Source: Sphingopyxis sp.
GTDB taxonomy: Bacteria > Pseudomonadota > Alphaproteobacteria > Sphingomonadales > Sphingomonadaceae
Length of the DNA: 64,000 nt
Assembly (NCBI RefSeq): GCF_016704835.1
Contig: NZ_JADIZJ010000021.1
Coordinates: forward strand, 248,001 to 312,000
Reading direction: 5' to 3'
Shown here: positions 33,874 through 42,646 of the stretch, one piece after another
Numbering within the stretch: position 1 is the stretch's first letter
Layout of the letters: every line of letters starts with the position of its first letter
Notes under the pieces: model-generated
Seen by the model: only the letters and a program-made list of their open reading frames with translations
Database searches by the model: none
What the model was told of the DNA's origin: nothing
Position numbers and translations under genes: made by a program

Positions 33874-34641
33874 ATGCAGTTCATCGACCTCTCGATCCCG
33901 ATCACCAACGACGTCATCTCCGACCCGCCGGTGATGCGGCCCAATATCACCTATATGACCCATGAAAATACATGGGAGCAGATCGCGATGTTCTTTCCCG
34001 GGCTGACGAAGGAAGACCTGCCCGATGGCGAAGGCTGGGCGGTCGAGAGCCTGACGCTCAGCACGCATAACGGCACCCATATGGACGCGCCATGGCATTA
34101 CCACTCGACCACCGACAATGGCGCATCCCCCGCCCCGTCGATCGACGAAGCGCCGCTCGACCTGTTCTTTCGCCCCGGCGTGAAGCTCGATTTTTCAGAT
34201 CGCCCGGACGGTCATGTCGTCAGCGGCGCTGAGGTCGAGGCCGAACTCGCGCGGATCGGGCACGACCTCCAGCCGCTCGACATCGTGCTCGTTCAGTCGG
34301 GCGCGATGTACGGCACCGACAATTTCACCGATCAGGGTTGCGGCATGGGCGCCGAGGCGACGCTCTATCTGACGACACGCGGCGTGCAGGTCGTCGGCAC
34401 CGACGCATGGAGCTGGGACGCACCGTTCAGCCACACCGCAAGACGCTGGGCCGAAACGCGCGATCCGTCGATCATCTGGGAGGGGCATAAAGCGGGGCGC
34501 ATCCGGCCCTATTACCAGATCGAGAAGCTCACCAATCTGTCAGCGATCCCGGCGACAGGTTTCACCTTCAGCTGTTTTCCGGTGAAGATCGAACGCGCCA
34601 GCGCGGGGTGGATCAGGGCGGTGGCTATGGTGGAGGATTAA
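33874..34641 (+). CDS. Cyclase-family metal-dependent hydrolase (kynurenine formamidase-like)
   Basis: 255 residues. The metal-binding motif of the cyclase family (PF04199) is present as HNGTHMDAPWH around residue 67. Further conserved stretches are FIDLSIPITNDV at the start, QSGAMYGTDNFTDQGC and GTDAWSWDAPF. Family members include bacterial kynurenine formamidase, isatin hydrolase and polyketide-type cyclases. The substrate is unknown. The start chosen is the ATG at 33874; no good ribosome site precedes it, and upstream in-frame codons run into the family B repeat. Confidence 0.82.
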   Translation: MQFIDLSIPITNDVISDPPVMRPNITYMTHENTWEQIAMFFPGLTKEDLPDGEGWAVESLTLSTHNGTHMDAPWHYHSTTDNGASPAPSIDEAPLDLFFRPGVKLDFSDRPDGHVVSGAEVEAELARIGHDLQPLDIVLVQSGAMYGTDNFTDQGCGMGAEATLYLTTRGVQVVGTDAWSWDAPFSHTARRWAETRDPSIIWEGHKAGRIRPYYQIEKLTNLSAIPATGFTFSCFPVKIERASAGWIRAVAMVED

Positions 34642-34648
34642 TACTGTT

Positions 34649-34730
34649 CGTCATTGCGAGGAGCGAAGCGACGCGGCAATACAGAGTAGCATAAACCGCC
34701 CGGGACTGCTTCGCTTCGCTCGCAATGACG
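34649..34730. repeat. Family A intergenic palindrome (copy 4)
   Basis: CGTCATTGCGAGGAGCGAAG plus CGACGCGGCAAT pairs with TGCTTCGCTTCGCTCGCAATGACG. It sits between the convergent cyclase and MAPEG genes. It is nearly identical to copy 2 over the left arm. Confidence 0.85.
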
Positions 34731-34746
34731 CAACCGCGGAAGACGC

Positions 34747-35154
34747 CTAAAGGTTCGTTGCCACCAGCATCCACAATGTCCACGCACCCAGCGCCAGCAA
34801 CGTGCCGAAGGTCGCAATGACCCCGACCTGGCGCGGCACTGGTGCCTTACCGGGGGTGATCTTGGCGTAAAGGCCCGCAATATGCGCGACGCGACCGATC
34901 AGGAAGATCGCACCGATCACCATCAAGCCCATATGATTGGCGCGCGCGCTTTCCAGCAGGCCGAGCAGGATGATCGTGATCGGTGCATATTCGGCCAGAT
35001 TGCCATGGCTGCGGCTGGCGCTGATCAGCTTGGCATCGCCATGGTCGCCAAATGCGGCCTGGATACGCAGCCGCTGGCGCACCGTGTCGATCGCGGTCGC
35101 GAGCAACAACAGCGCGCAAACAGCCGCGACGAAGGCGGTTACCGGCAAGGTCAT
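34747..35154 (-). CDS. MAPEG-family membrane protein
   Basis: 135 residues, four predicted membrane helices. The MAPEG family pattern is present: RIQAAFGDHGDAKLISASRS, then HGNLAEYAPITIILLGLLES with the conserved glutamate and alanine, and RVAHIAGLY. Eukaryotic relatives are glutathione-dependent eicosanoid enzymes; bacterial members are mostly uncharacterised, a few with glutathione transferase activity. The start is the ATG at 35154 behind GGGGGGAG. The family A repeat lies at its 3' side. Confidence 0.85.
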   Translation of the reverse strand: MTLPVTAFVAAVCALLLLATAIDTVRQRLRIQAAFGDHGDAKLISASRSHGNLAEYAPITIILLGLLESARANHMGLMVIGAIFLIGRVAHIAGLYAKITPGKAPVPRQVGVIATFGTLLALGAWTLWMLVATNL

Positions 35155-35187
35155 GATTTATCTCCCCCCATGGTCCTGCGCCGCAGC

Positions 35188-35301
35188 CTAGCCGACCTGG
35201 CGGCATTTGCCACGGGCAATCGCCGCTATGGGCTGGGCATCGGTCGGCGCCACCAGCAGGGCACCGATCGCCGCCGCCATCATCGTTGGCCGAAACCCCA
35301 T
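35188..35301 (-). CDS. Possible small exported peptide or truncated remnant
   Basis: A 37-codon reading frame, MGFRPTMMAAAIGALLVAPT plus DAQPIAAIARGKCRQVG, with a signal-like hydrophobic stretch and one cysteine, then TAG. GGGAG lies immediately upstream of the first ATG; the second or third Met (codons 7-8) would be better spaced. It ends 33 bases before the MAPEG start and is too short to place in a family. It may be real, or the 5' stub of a lost gene. Nothing else was seen in the gap 35155-35429. Confidence 0.25.
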   Translation of the reverse strand: MGFRPTMMAAAIGALLVAPTDAQPIAAIARGKCRQVG

Positions 35302-35429
35302 CTCCCATCTCGCCTGAATGTCTTTTGCGCCAAGCTTATGCCGTCAAGGCCAGGCTCGACAAGTCGGCGCTAGCTAACCGCCTGCGCGGACACGCGCCGC
35401 ATCGAAAATGGGCTAGTCGGCTGCGGCGG

Positions 35430-35801
35430 TCAGAATAGGCGCGAGCCGTTCGGGACTGGCTTATCGGGCGCAAACAGGATCACCGCGCCGGTCTCGTCGG
35501 CAAAGCCCAGCGTCAGCACTTCGGACAGATATTTGCCGATCTGGCGCGGCGGGAAGTTGACCACTGCGGCGACTTGTCGCCCGACCAGTTCAACCAGAGC
35601 GTAGCGATCGACGATCTGGGCGCTGCTCTTCCTGATGCCGATCGTGGGGCCGAAGTCGATCTTCAGCTTGAACGCGGGCTTGCGCGCTTCGGGAAAGGGC
35701 TCGGCTTCGACGATGGTGCCGATGCGGATGTCGACACGGAGGAAATCTTCGAAGGTGACAGGGTCTGCGGCAGGGGCGTCGGTTTCGTGATTCAGGTGCA
35801 T
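35430..35801 (-). CDS. csaA: CsaA-type tRNA-binding domain chaperone
   Basis: 123 residues, a stand-alone EMAP/tRNA-binding OB-fold domain: FEDFLRVDIRIGTIVEAEPF at residues 17-36, KIDFGPTIGIRKSSAQI, VVNFPPRQIGKYLSEVL and PNGSRLF at the end. This matches CsaA, described in Bacillus as a dimeric chaperone linked to secretion. The start is the ATG at 35801. A family A repeat lies directly upstream, ending only 10 bases from the start, between this gene and the end of pccA. Confidence 0.9.
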   Translation of the reverse strand: MHLNHETDAPAADPVTFEDFLRVDIRIGTIVEAEPFPEARKPAFKLKIDFGPTIGIRKSSAQIVDRYALVELVGRQVAAVVNFPPRQIGKYLSEVLTLGFADETGAVILFAPDKPVPNGSRLF

Positions 35802-35811
35802 CTTGAGTATC

Positions 35812-35904
35812 CGTCATTGCGAGCAGAGCGAAGCAATCACCAGCTATCGCCCTGTAAAGCCGGTAGCTGGAGATTGCTTCGTCACGTCGCCCCCCGCAAT
35901 GACG
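35812..35904. repeat. Family A intergenic palindrome (copy 5)
   Basis: CGTCATTGCGAGCAGAGCG plus AAGCAATCACCAGCTA on the left, TAGCTGGAGATTGCTTCGTC plus GCAATGACG on the right. It lies between pccA and csaA (both minus strand), so it may separate the propionyl-CoA operon from csaA or place csaA under its own start. Confidence 0.85.
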
Positions 35905-35917
35905 AAAATCGGTGTGG

Positions 35918-37924
35918 TCACTCCATCTCCAGAATTACCGCATCGACCGCCAGGCTGTCGCCCTGCGCCGCGTTGACGCTCTTCACCGTCCCCGATTTTT
36001 CTGCGCGGAGGATATTCTCCATCTTCATTGCCTCGACCGTCGCCAGCGGCTGACCCGCCTCGACCTTGTCACCCGCTCCGACATGCAGCGCGACGAGCAG
36101 GCCCGGCATCGGGCAGATCAGGAAGCGCGACAGGTCGGGCGGGATCTTTTCGATCATATGCCGGGTCAGCGGCGCGACGTGCCAGGGCAGCGCGCGCACA
36201 TCGTGCATGCGCCCGCGCGTCGTCATCCGCCAGCCGGCGCGGGTCTTCGCGACCTTGACCGCCAGCTCGCTGTCGTCGATCTCGGCGATCAACAGCCGGT
36301 CTCCCGGCGTATATTCCAGCGCGATGTCGAGCTTTTCGCCATCGACCTTGATGTGCTTGTGGCCGAGCTTTACCTTATGCTCGACCCCGCCAACGGTGAC
36401 CTGCCACTTGGCGGGCGGATCGAGCCGGTCGCCAAGCTGGCCGTCAGTGCGCCGGGCGCGGTCAGCCTCGGCACTCGCCATGAAACCCGCGATCGCGGCG
36501 AGGGCGCGTATGATATGATCCTCGGTCGCGGCGCCGTGGAAACCATCGGGATACTCCTCGGCGATGAATCCCGTCGTCAGCTCGCCCGAGCGAAAGCGCG
36601 GGTGCTGCATGATTGTCGACACAAAATCGATATTATGGCCGAGCCCCTCGAGTTCGAAACGGTCCAGCGCCGCGATCTGCTTGTCGGCCGCCTCGTCGCG
36701 CGTTTCGCCCCAGGTGACCAGCTTGGCGATCATCGGGTCGTAGAAGATCGACACTTCGCCCCCCTCCTCGACCCCCGCATCGACGCGCACGCCGTCCTCG
36801 CCGCGCGGGTTGCCCGCCCACGCCGGAACGGGGGTGCGATAGCGCACGAGCCGTCCAGTCGAGGGCAGGAAGCCGCGATAGGGATCCTCGGCATAGACGC
36901 GGTTCTCGATCGCCCAGCCGTCGATCTTGATGTCGTCCTGCGTCATTTCGAGCTTCTCGCCCGCGGCGACGCGGATCATCTGTTCGACCAAATCGATGCC
37001 GGTGATCGCCTCGGTCACCGGATGCTCGACCTGCAGGCGGGTGTTCATTTCGAGGAAGTAGAAACTCTCGCCCGTCGGGTCGGCGCCGCTGACGATCAGC
37101 TCGACCGTACCCGCGCTGTAATAGCCGACGGCTTTCGAAAGCGCGACGCACTGCTCGCCCATCGCTTTTCGCATCTTCTCGGTCACGAACGGCGACGGCG
37201 CTTCCTCGACGACCTTCTGGTGGCGGCGCTGGATGCTGCACTCGCGTTCGTTGAGGTAGAGGATGTTGCCATGCTGGTCGCCGAGGATCTGGATCTCGAT
37301 GTGGCGCGGATTGAGGATGAACTTCTCGATGAACACGCGGTCGTCGCCAAAGCTGTTCAGCCCCTCGCGCTTCGTCGCCTCAAACCCCTCACGGACGTCC
37401 TTTTCGTCATAGGCGAGGCGCATTCCCTTGCCGCCGCCGCCCGCCGACGCCTTCATCATCACCGGATAGCCGATCTCGTTCGCAATCCGCACCGCATGTT
37501 CGGTGTCGTCGATCTCGCCGACGAAGCCCGGGACGACATTGACCCCCGCGGCGAGCGCGAGCTTTTTCGATTCGATCTTGTCGCCCATCGCGGCAATCGC
37601 GTTCACCGGCGGGCCGATGAAGGCGATATTTTCCTTGGCCAGCGCCTCGGCAAAGCTGGTCCGTTCGGACAGGAAGCCGTAACCCGGATGCACCGCCTCG
37701 GCGCCGGTCGCCTTGCACGCCGCGATGATTTTGTCAGCGACCAGATAGGATTCGGACGCAGGTGAGGCGCCGATATGCACCGCCTCGTCGGCCATCTGCA
37801 CGAAAGGCGCGCGCGCGTCGGCGTCCGAATAGACCGCGACCGTCGCGATGCCCATGCGCCGCGCAGTTTTGATGACGCGGCAGGCGATTTCGCCGCGGTT
37901 GGCGATCAGGATTTTCTTGAACAT
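35918..37924 (-). CDS. pccA: Propionyl-/acetyl-CoA carboxylase, biotin carboxylase and carrier subunit
   Basis: 668 residues. An N-terminal biotin carboxylase part spans residues 1-445 (ILIANRGEIACRVIKTARRM, ATP-grasp SAGGGGKGMRLA, EMNTRLQVEHPVTE). A BT-type linker domain and a C-terminal biotinyl domain with EAMKMEN follow; the biotin site is Lys634. It carboxylates biotin and feeds PccB, 4.7 kb upstream in the same operon, giving methylmalonyl-CoA. The start is the ATG at 37924, overlapping the stop of the LprI-like gene by one base. Last gene of the operon. Confidence 0.95.
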   Translation of the reverse strand: MFKKILIANRGEIACRVIKTARRMGIATVAVYSDADARAPFVQMADEAVHIGASPASESYLVADKIIAACKATGAEAVHPGYGFLSERTSFAEALAKENIAFIGPPVNAIAAMGDKIESKKLALAAGVNVVPGFVGEIDDTEHAVRIANEIGYPVMMKASAGGGGKGMRLAYDEKDVREGFEATKREGLNSFGDDRVFIEKFILNPRHIEIQILGDQHGNILYLNERECSIQRRHQKVVEEAPSPFVTEKMRKAMGEQCVALSKAVGYYSAGTVELIVSGADPTGESFYFLEMNTRLQVEHPVTEAITGIDLVEQMIRVAAGEKLEMTQDDIKIDGWAIENRVYAEDPYRGFLPSTGRLVRYRTPVPAWAGNPRGEDGVRVDAGVEEGGEVSIFYDPMIAKLVTWGETRDEAADKQIAALDRFELEGLGHNIDFVSTIMQHPRFRSGELTTGFIAEEYPDGFHGAATEDHIIRALAAIAGFMASAEADRARRTDGQLGDRLDPPAKWQVTVGGVEHKVKLGHKHIKVDGEKLDIALEYTPGDRLLIAEIDDSELAVKVAKTRAGWRMTTRGRMHDVRALPWHVAPLTRHMIEKIPPDLSRFLICPMPGLLVALHVGAGDKVEAGQPLATVEAMKMENILRAEKSGTVKSVNAAQGDSLAVDAVILEME

Positions 37925-38316
37925 CAATATTCCTCGACAAGTGCCTGGAGTTCGGCGGTCCGCGCCTTGGTCAGTCGCGCCATGCAGCCGCTGTGCAGCA
38001 TCGGCGCCATGCTCCCCCCGCGCGCCGCAAAGCCTTCGTTCAGGCAATGCTGGTCGCGGTACGTTAGCCACGCGCGCTGCGCCGCGAGCAAGGCGTCATG
38101 ATGGGTGGGCTGGGTGTCGTGACGGCGGTCGATCGTCTTGTCGCGCTCGCGCATCACCGAGACGGCCCGCTTCCATTGCGCGTTGAGCGCGACGTCGGCG
38201 ACCTCATAGGCCTGCCCGGCGCAATGGTTCATCTCGACCTGATAGAGCTGGTTCTCGCAGTCGATCGCCGGATCGTTGATCGGCGCGGCCAGCAGCAGGA
38301 GCGCGGCGAGGATCAC
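37924..38316 (-). CDS. LprI/DUF1311-like small exported protein
   Basis: 130 residues with a short hydrophobic start (MILAALLLLAAP) that may be a signal peptide. It has four to five cysteines and the family pattern of lysozyme-inhibitor LprI/DUF1311 proteins: DCENQLYQVEMNHCAGQAYE and LLAAQRAWLTYRDQHC. The start is GTG at 38316, overlapping the bioB stop (GTGA). The end overlaps pccA by one base. Its position inside the propionyl-CoA operon is conserved-looking by spacing but has no obvious metabolic reason. It may have a periplasmic role unrelated to carboxylation. Confidence 0.75.
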   Translation of the reverse strand: MILAALLLLAAPINDPAIDCENQLYQVEMNHCAGQAYEVADVALNAQWKRAVSVMRERDKTIDRRHDTQPTHHDALLAAQRAWLTYRDQHCLNEGFAARGGSMAPMLHSGCMARLTKARTAELQALVEEY

Positions 38317-39148
38317 TCAGCCAGCTCCATCTGCGCTTCCATCCGCATCGGCTCCTCGCCCTCCATCGGCTTCAGCCCGAGCTTGGCGAACAGCGCCGCA
38401 TCCTTGCTGTCGCCGGCATTTGCCGTCGTCAGCAGCTTGTCACCCGTGAAGATGCTGTTCGCGCCCGCCATGAAACACAAAGCCTGTGTCGCCTCCGACA
38501 TGCTCTCACGCCCCGCGCTCAACCGCACCATGCTCAGCGGCATCGTGATGCGCGCCACCGCGACGGTGCGGACAAATTCGATGTCGTCGATCTTCGCGAG
38601 CGGGGTGTCCGCCAGCATGTCGCCGAGCACGGTTCCCTTCACCGGCACCAATGCATTGATCGGTACGCTGCCCGGATGCTCGGGCAGGGTGGCGAGCGTG
38701 TGGATAAAGCCGACGCGATCGGCGCGCGTCTCGCCCATGCCGACGATGCCGCCCGAGCAGACGTTGATCCCGGCGCTGCGCACTTCTTCCAGCGTGTCGA
38801 GCCGTTCCTGAAACGTCCGCGTGGTGATGATATTGCCGTAATTTTCCGGCGAGGTGTCGATGTTGTGATTGTAATAATCGAGCCCCGCCATGCCAAGCGT
38901 CTGCGCCTGCTCCTTGCTCAGCATGCCCAGCGTCATGCACGTTTCCAATCGGCGCTCTTCGACTGCGAGCAATAGCCGCAATCCTCGACGCAGCCGCCGG
39001 TCTTGATGCTGAGCAAGGTACACAGCTGGATCTCGCCGCGCGCGTGGTGGCGGCGGTGGACGCTCTGTGCCTCCCACATCAGTTCGTCGAACGGAAGGTC
39101 GAAGAGGGTCGCGATTTCCTCGCGGGTCCAGTCGGTACGTGTCATCAT
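38313..39148 (-). pseudogene. bioB: Biotin synthase with internal deletion and frame loss
   Basis: The N-terminus from the ATG at 39148 (TREEIATLFDLPFDELMWEA, then the radical-SAM cluster CVEDCGYCSQSK) runs to about 38945, then reaches a TGA. The rest (ETCMTLGMLSKEQAQTLG to the C-terminus) continues in another frame to 38313. Against E. coli BioB about 55 residues are missing between CSQSK and ETCMTLG. These include the RFCMGAAW segment whose cysteine binds the [2Fe-2S] cluster. The remaining length is not divisible by three. The enzyme would be inactive. Neighbouring carboxylase genes need biotin, so another copy or uptake is expected. Confidence 0.85.
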
Positions 39149-39240
39149 GGCGCTTTCGAGGCAAGGGAAGAGGGTGGGAGCGCCGAACATGAGGCCCTCG
39201 GTGGGCAACACGTCCGGCGCAAATATGGCGGCGTTGTCGG

Positions 39241-39744
39241 TCAGGCGCCGACGCGATAGGTCAGCACAAGCTGGCGGGCCGGGATGGTCGGGCCGAAATA
39301 ATAGGAGACGCTGTGCGTCTTTCCATCGACCTGCCATTCCCACCGCATGCCGCCGTCATAAACGACACGGACGGGGCGCAGCCCCAGTTCCTTGCGCAGC
39401 CCCTTTTCGACCGCTTCGGCGATCTTGTCGCTGCTGCTGTCGTCAGCGCTCAACGCGGCGTCGAAGTCACATTGCGCAGCGGCGACGCGCGTCACGACGG
39501 TGCGGTCCGAGCGCCAGCGATCGTCGTCGGCGCGTTCATAGCCGAAAGCGCTCTTGGCGACGACATATTCGAAACGCTTTGGGTTCGGGAAAATCGACAG
39601 GCACAGCTGATCGAACTCAGCAACCGCCTGATGAAGTTCGGTCACACCGAGCCCGGGCGATGTTTCGAGCGCGCCGTGCGCGGGCGCGGCGCCAAGTGAC
39701 GCTATGCCGGCGAGGATCGATGCGACGAGAAACTGCTTTTTCAT
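39241..39744 (-). CDS. Exported protein of unknown function
   Basis: 167 residues with a clear signal peptide (MKKQFLVASILAGIASLGAA, cleavage near AHG). The mature part has two cysteines (QLCLSIF, AAQCDFDAAL) and a hydrophobic-polar beta pattern near the C-terminus (VSYYFGPTIPARQLVLTYRV). Start is the ATG at 39744, one base after the mutase stop, so it is co-translated with the methylmalonyl-CoA mutase. No family was recognised. Confidence 0.75.
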   Translation of the reverse strand: MKKQFLVASILAGIASLGAAPAHGALETSPGLGVTELHQAVAEFDQLCLSIFPNPKRFEYVVAKSAFGYERADDDRWRSDRTVVTRVAAAQCDFDAALSADDSSSDKIAEAVEKGLRKELGLRPVRVVYDGGMRWEWQVDGKTHSVSYYFGPTIPARQLVLTYRVGA

Positions 39745-39745
39745 A

Positions 39746-41893
39746 TCAAACCTCTTCCATCACCGGTGGCATATTGTGCCCCAACAAGCGCAGCACGTCG
39801 GCCGCGCACTCCACCACATTGCTGCCGGGGCCATAGATGCCCTGAACCCCCGCATCGCGAAGATACTGATAATCCTGCGGCGGAATAACGCCGCCCGCAA
39901 TCACCTTTATATCTCCACGCCCCGCCTCTTTCAGCTTGTGGATAAGTTCGGGGATAAGTGTCTTGTGCCCCGCCGCCAGGCTCGAGGCGCCGACGACGTC
40001 GACCCCGCTGTCGAGCGCCAGCACCACGGTCTCGTCGGGGGTCTGGAACAGCGGTCCCGACACGATGTCGAACCCCATGTCGCCGAAGGCCGACGCGATG
40101 ACATTGGCGCCGCGGTCGTGGCCGTCCTGTCCCATCTTGGCGACGAGCAACTTGGGCTTGCGACCGAGCCGCCGGGTCACCGCCTCGACCCCGTCGAGCA
40201 CCTGCGCCCAGCGGGCGTCGCCTTCATAGGGTGCGCCATAAACGCCCTTCACCGGCGTCGGCTGGGTGCCGTAACGGTCGAAGCTTTCCTCCATCGCCGA
40301 CGAAATCTCGCCCAGCGTCGCGCGCGCGCGCGCTGCCTCGACCGCCAGCGCGAGTAGGTTGTTCTCAATGCTCGACTGGCCCGCGGCGCCATCGCGCAGT
40401 GCCGTCAGCGCCGCCTGACATGCCGCTTCGTCGCGCTCGGCCTTGGTCTTCCTGATCCGCGCAATCTGTCCCTCGCGCACCTTGGCGTTATCGACCTCGA
40501 GCGTTTCGAGCAGATCTTCGTCTTTTCTGCGATATTTGTTCACCCCGACGATCACATCGTCGCCGCGATCGACCCGCGCCTGCCGCGCCGCGGCCGCAGT
40601 CTCGATCATCGCCTTGGGCCAGCCCGCAGCGACCGCCTTCGCCATTCCGCCTTCGGACTGGACGCGGTCGATGATCTCCTGCGCCTTGTCGACCAGCTCC
40701 TGCGTCAGCGCCTCGACATAAAAGGAGCCGCCGAGCGGGTCGACGACCTTGGTCATCCCCGTCTCTTCCTGGATCACGATCTGTGTGTTGCGCGCGATGC
40801 GGGCGGAGAAGTCGGTGGGCAGCGCGATCGCCTCATCGAGCGCGTTGGTGTGGAGGCTCTGTGTCCCGCCCAGCATCGCCGCCATCGCTTCGATCGTCGT
40901 GCGCATGACGTTGTTGTACGGATCCTGTTCGGTGAGCGAGACCCCCGACGTCTGGCAGTGCGTGCGCAGCATCTTAGACCGCTCGTCCTGCGCGCCGAGC
41001 GTGGTCATCGCGCGGTGCCACAGCACCCGCGCCGCGCGCAGCTTGGCGATCTCCATGAAGAAATTCATGCCGATCGCGAAAAAGAAGCTCAGCCGCCCGG
41101 CGAACTTGTCGATGTCGAGCCCCGACGCGACGCCATATTTCACATATTCCATGCCGTCGGCGATGGTGAAGGCCAGTTCCTGCACCTGCGTCGCGCCGGC
41201 TTCCTGCATGTGATAGCCCGAGATCGAGATGCTGTTGAATTTCGGCATCTCGCGCGACGTGTAGCCAAAAATGTCGCTGATGATCCGCATCGAGGGTTCG
41301 GGCGGGTAGATATAGGTGTTGCGGACCATGAACTCCTTCAGGATGTCGTTCTGGATCGTCCCGTCGAGCTGCTTGCGATCGACCCCCTGCTCCTCGCCCG
41401 CGACAATGAAGAAGGCGAGGATCGGGATCACCGCGCCGTTCATCGTCATCGACACCGACATCTGGTCAAGCGGGATGCCGTCGAACAGGATCTTCATATC
41501 CTCGACGCTGTCGATCGCGACCCCTGCCTTGCCAACATCGCCGGTAACGCGCGGATGGTCGCTGTCATAACCGCGGTGCGTGGCGAGGTCGAAGGCGACC
41601 GACAGGCCTTTCTGTCCCGCGGCGAGGTTGCGGCGATAGAAGGCGTTTGATTCCTCGGCGGTCGAGAAACCCGCATATTGCCGGATCGTCCACGGCCGCC
41701 CGGCATACATCGACGCGCGCACACCGCGGGTGAACGGTGCGAAGCCGGGGAGGCCGGGGTCTTCGCGCACGTCCTCAGCCGTATAGAGCGGCTTGACGTC
41801 GATCCCCTCGGCGGTGTGCCAGGTCAGGTCCTTGCCTTTGACTTCCTTGTCAGCGGCGGCGGCCCATTGGTCGAGGGTGGGTTTGTCGGTCAT
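39746..41893 (-). CDS. scpA: Methylmalonyl-CoA mutase
   Basis: 715 residues, the single-chain homologue of the catalytic subunit. The TIM-barrel part carries RPWTIRQYAGFSTAEESNAF and SVSMTMNGAVIPILAFFIVA. The C-terminal cobalamin domain has DGHDRGANV with the Co-ligating His592 and GGVIPPQDY. It isomerises (R)-methylmalonyl-CoA to succinyl-CoA using adenosylcobalamin. Preceded by a family C repeat and mce upstream, followed one base later by an exported-protein gene. The mutB-like active site looks intact. Confidence 0.96.
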   Translation of the reverse strand: MTDKPTLDQWAAAADKEVKGKDLTWHTAEGIDVKPLYTAEDVREDPGLPGFAPFTRGVRASMYAGRPWTIRQYAGFSTAEESNAFYRRNLAAGQKGLSVAFDLATHRGYDSDHPRVTGDVGKAGVAIDSVEDMKILFDGIPLDQMSVSMTMNGAVIPILAFFIVAGEEQGVDRKQLDGTIQNDILKEFMVRNTYIYPPEPSMRIISDIFGYTSREMPKFNSISISGYHMQEAGATQVQELAFTIADGMEYVKYGVASGLDIDKFAGRLSFFFAIGMNFFMEIAKLRAARVLWHRAMTTLGAQDERSKMLRTHCQTSGVSLTEQDPYNNVMRTTIEAMAAMLGGTQSLHTNALDEAIALPTDFSARIARNTQIVIQEETGMTKVVDPLGGSFYVEALTQELVDKAQEIIDRVQSEGGMAKAVAAGWPKAMIETAAAARQARVDRGDDVIVGVNKYRRKDEDLLETLEVDNAKVREGQIARIRKTKAERDEAACQAALTALRDGAAGQSSIENNLLALAVEAARARATLGEISSAMEESFDRYGTQPTPVKGVYGAPYEGDARWAQVLDGVEAVTRRLGRKPKLLVAKMGQDGHDRGANVIASAFGDMGFDIVSGPLFQTPDETVVLALDSGVDVVGASSLAAGHKTLIPELIHKLKEAGRGDIKVIAGGVIPPQDYQYLRDAGVQGIYGPGSNVVECAADVLRLLGHNMPPVMEEV

Positions 41894-41918
41894 ATGCGAT
41901 CTCAGCTTCTCTAAAATT

Positions 41919-42021
41919 CGTCATGCTGAACTTGTCTCAGCATCCATGGCCGGGCCTCTAATCGAGCGCTGCATAGAAGGACACGGCAGGCCATGGACCC
42001 TGAAACAATTTCAGGGTGACG
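41919..42021. repeat. Family C intergenic palindrome
   Basis: CGTCATGCTGAACTTGTCTC plus AGCATCCATGGCC on the left and GGCCATGGACCCTGAAACAA plus TTTCAGGGTGACG on the right. Each half has its own stem (TGCTGA/TCAGCA and CCCTGAAA/TTTCAGGG), and the inner CCATGGCC/GGCCATGG arms pair. It lies between mce and scpA within the operon. Confidence 0.8.
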
Positions 42022-42033
42022 AGAGTAAACAGG

Positions 42034-42474
42034 TCAATGCGCGCCCTTGGGCGTCTCCATTATCTCGGTCAGCACCCCGCCCATATCCTTGGGATGCACA
42101 AAGAAAATCAACGTCCCATGCGCCCCTATGCGCGGCTCGCCCAGCACGCGCTTGCCCAACGCCTCGAACGCGGCCTTGGCGACATGGATGTCAGGCACCT
42201 CGTAACATAGATGATGCTGCCCCCCCGCCGGGTTCTTCTCCAGGAACCCCGCGATCGAGGTGTTTCCGGGCAGCGGCTCGACCAGCTCGATCTGCGTGCC
42301 ATTCAGCGCCCCCTCGGCACCCGGCGTATCGACAAAACACACCTTCACCCCCTGCTCGGGCAGGTCGAAAGGTTCATGGATCTTCGTCGCGCCCATCACG
42401 TCGCGGTAAAAGACGATGCTGTCGGCGATGGAAGGCGTCGCGACGCCGATGTGGTTGAGGCGGCCTAATTTCAT
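42034..42474 (-). CDS. mce: Methylmalonyl-CoA epimerase
   Basis: 146 residues of the vicinal-oxygen-chelate fold. The N-terminal RLNHIGVATPSIADSIVFYR carries the first metal His. HHLCYEVPDIHVAKAAFEAL carries the second, and the ends FFVHPKDMGGVLTEIME match the family. It converts (S)- to (R)-methylmalonyl-CoA between PccAB and the mutase. The start is the ATG at 42474. The 172-base gap to pccB upstream holds no gene; it has several short inverted repeats. Confidence 0.93.
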   Translation of the reverse strand: MKLGRLNHIGVATPSIADSIVFYRDVMGATKIHEPFDLPEQGVKVCFVDTPGAEGALNGTQIELVEPLPGNTSIAGFLEKNPAGGQHHLCYEVPDIHVAKAAFEALGKRVLGEPRIGAHGTLIFFVHPKDMGGVLTEIMETPKGAH

Positions 42475-42646
42475 AGAGCAGTACCTTCGAAGACTATTGA
42501 TATGCGGGGTCGCAATGCCAATCTGCGCTGGTCGGAGATATTTCCTTCATTTTTGAGATCACCGAGTTCACCGAAAAGCGAGCAGATTTTTCAGGTGTCA
42601 CCTCGAGGGCCTCAGGCCTGTATGTCAAAGTGAGCACTCTGGCACC

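Noticed and set aside
35912..37765. A 617-codon plus-strand frame opposite pccA.
   Set aside because: It is the antisense shadow of a GC-rich gene; pccA is unambiguous.
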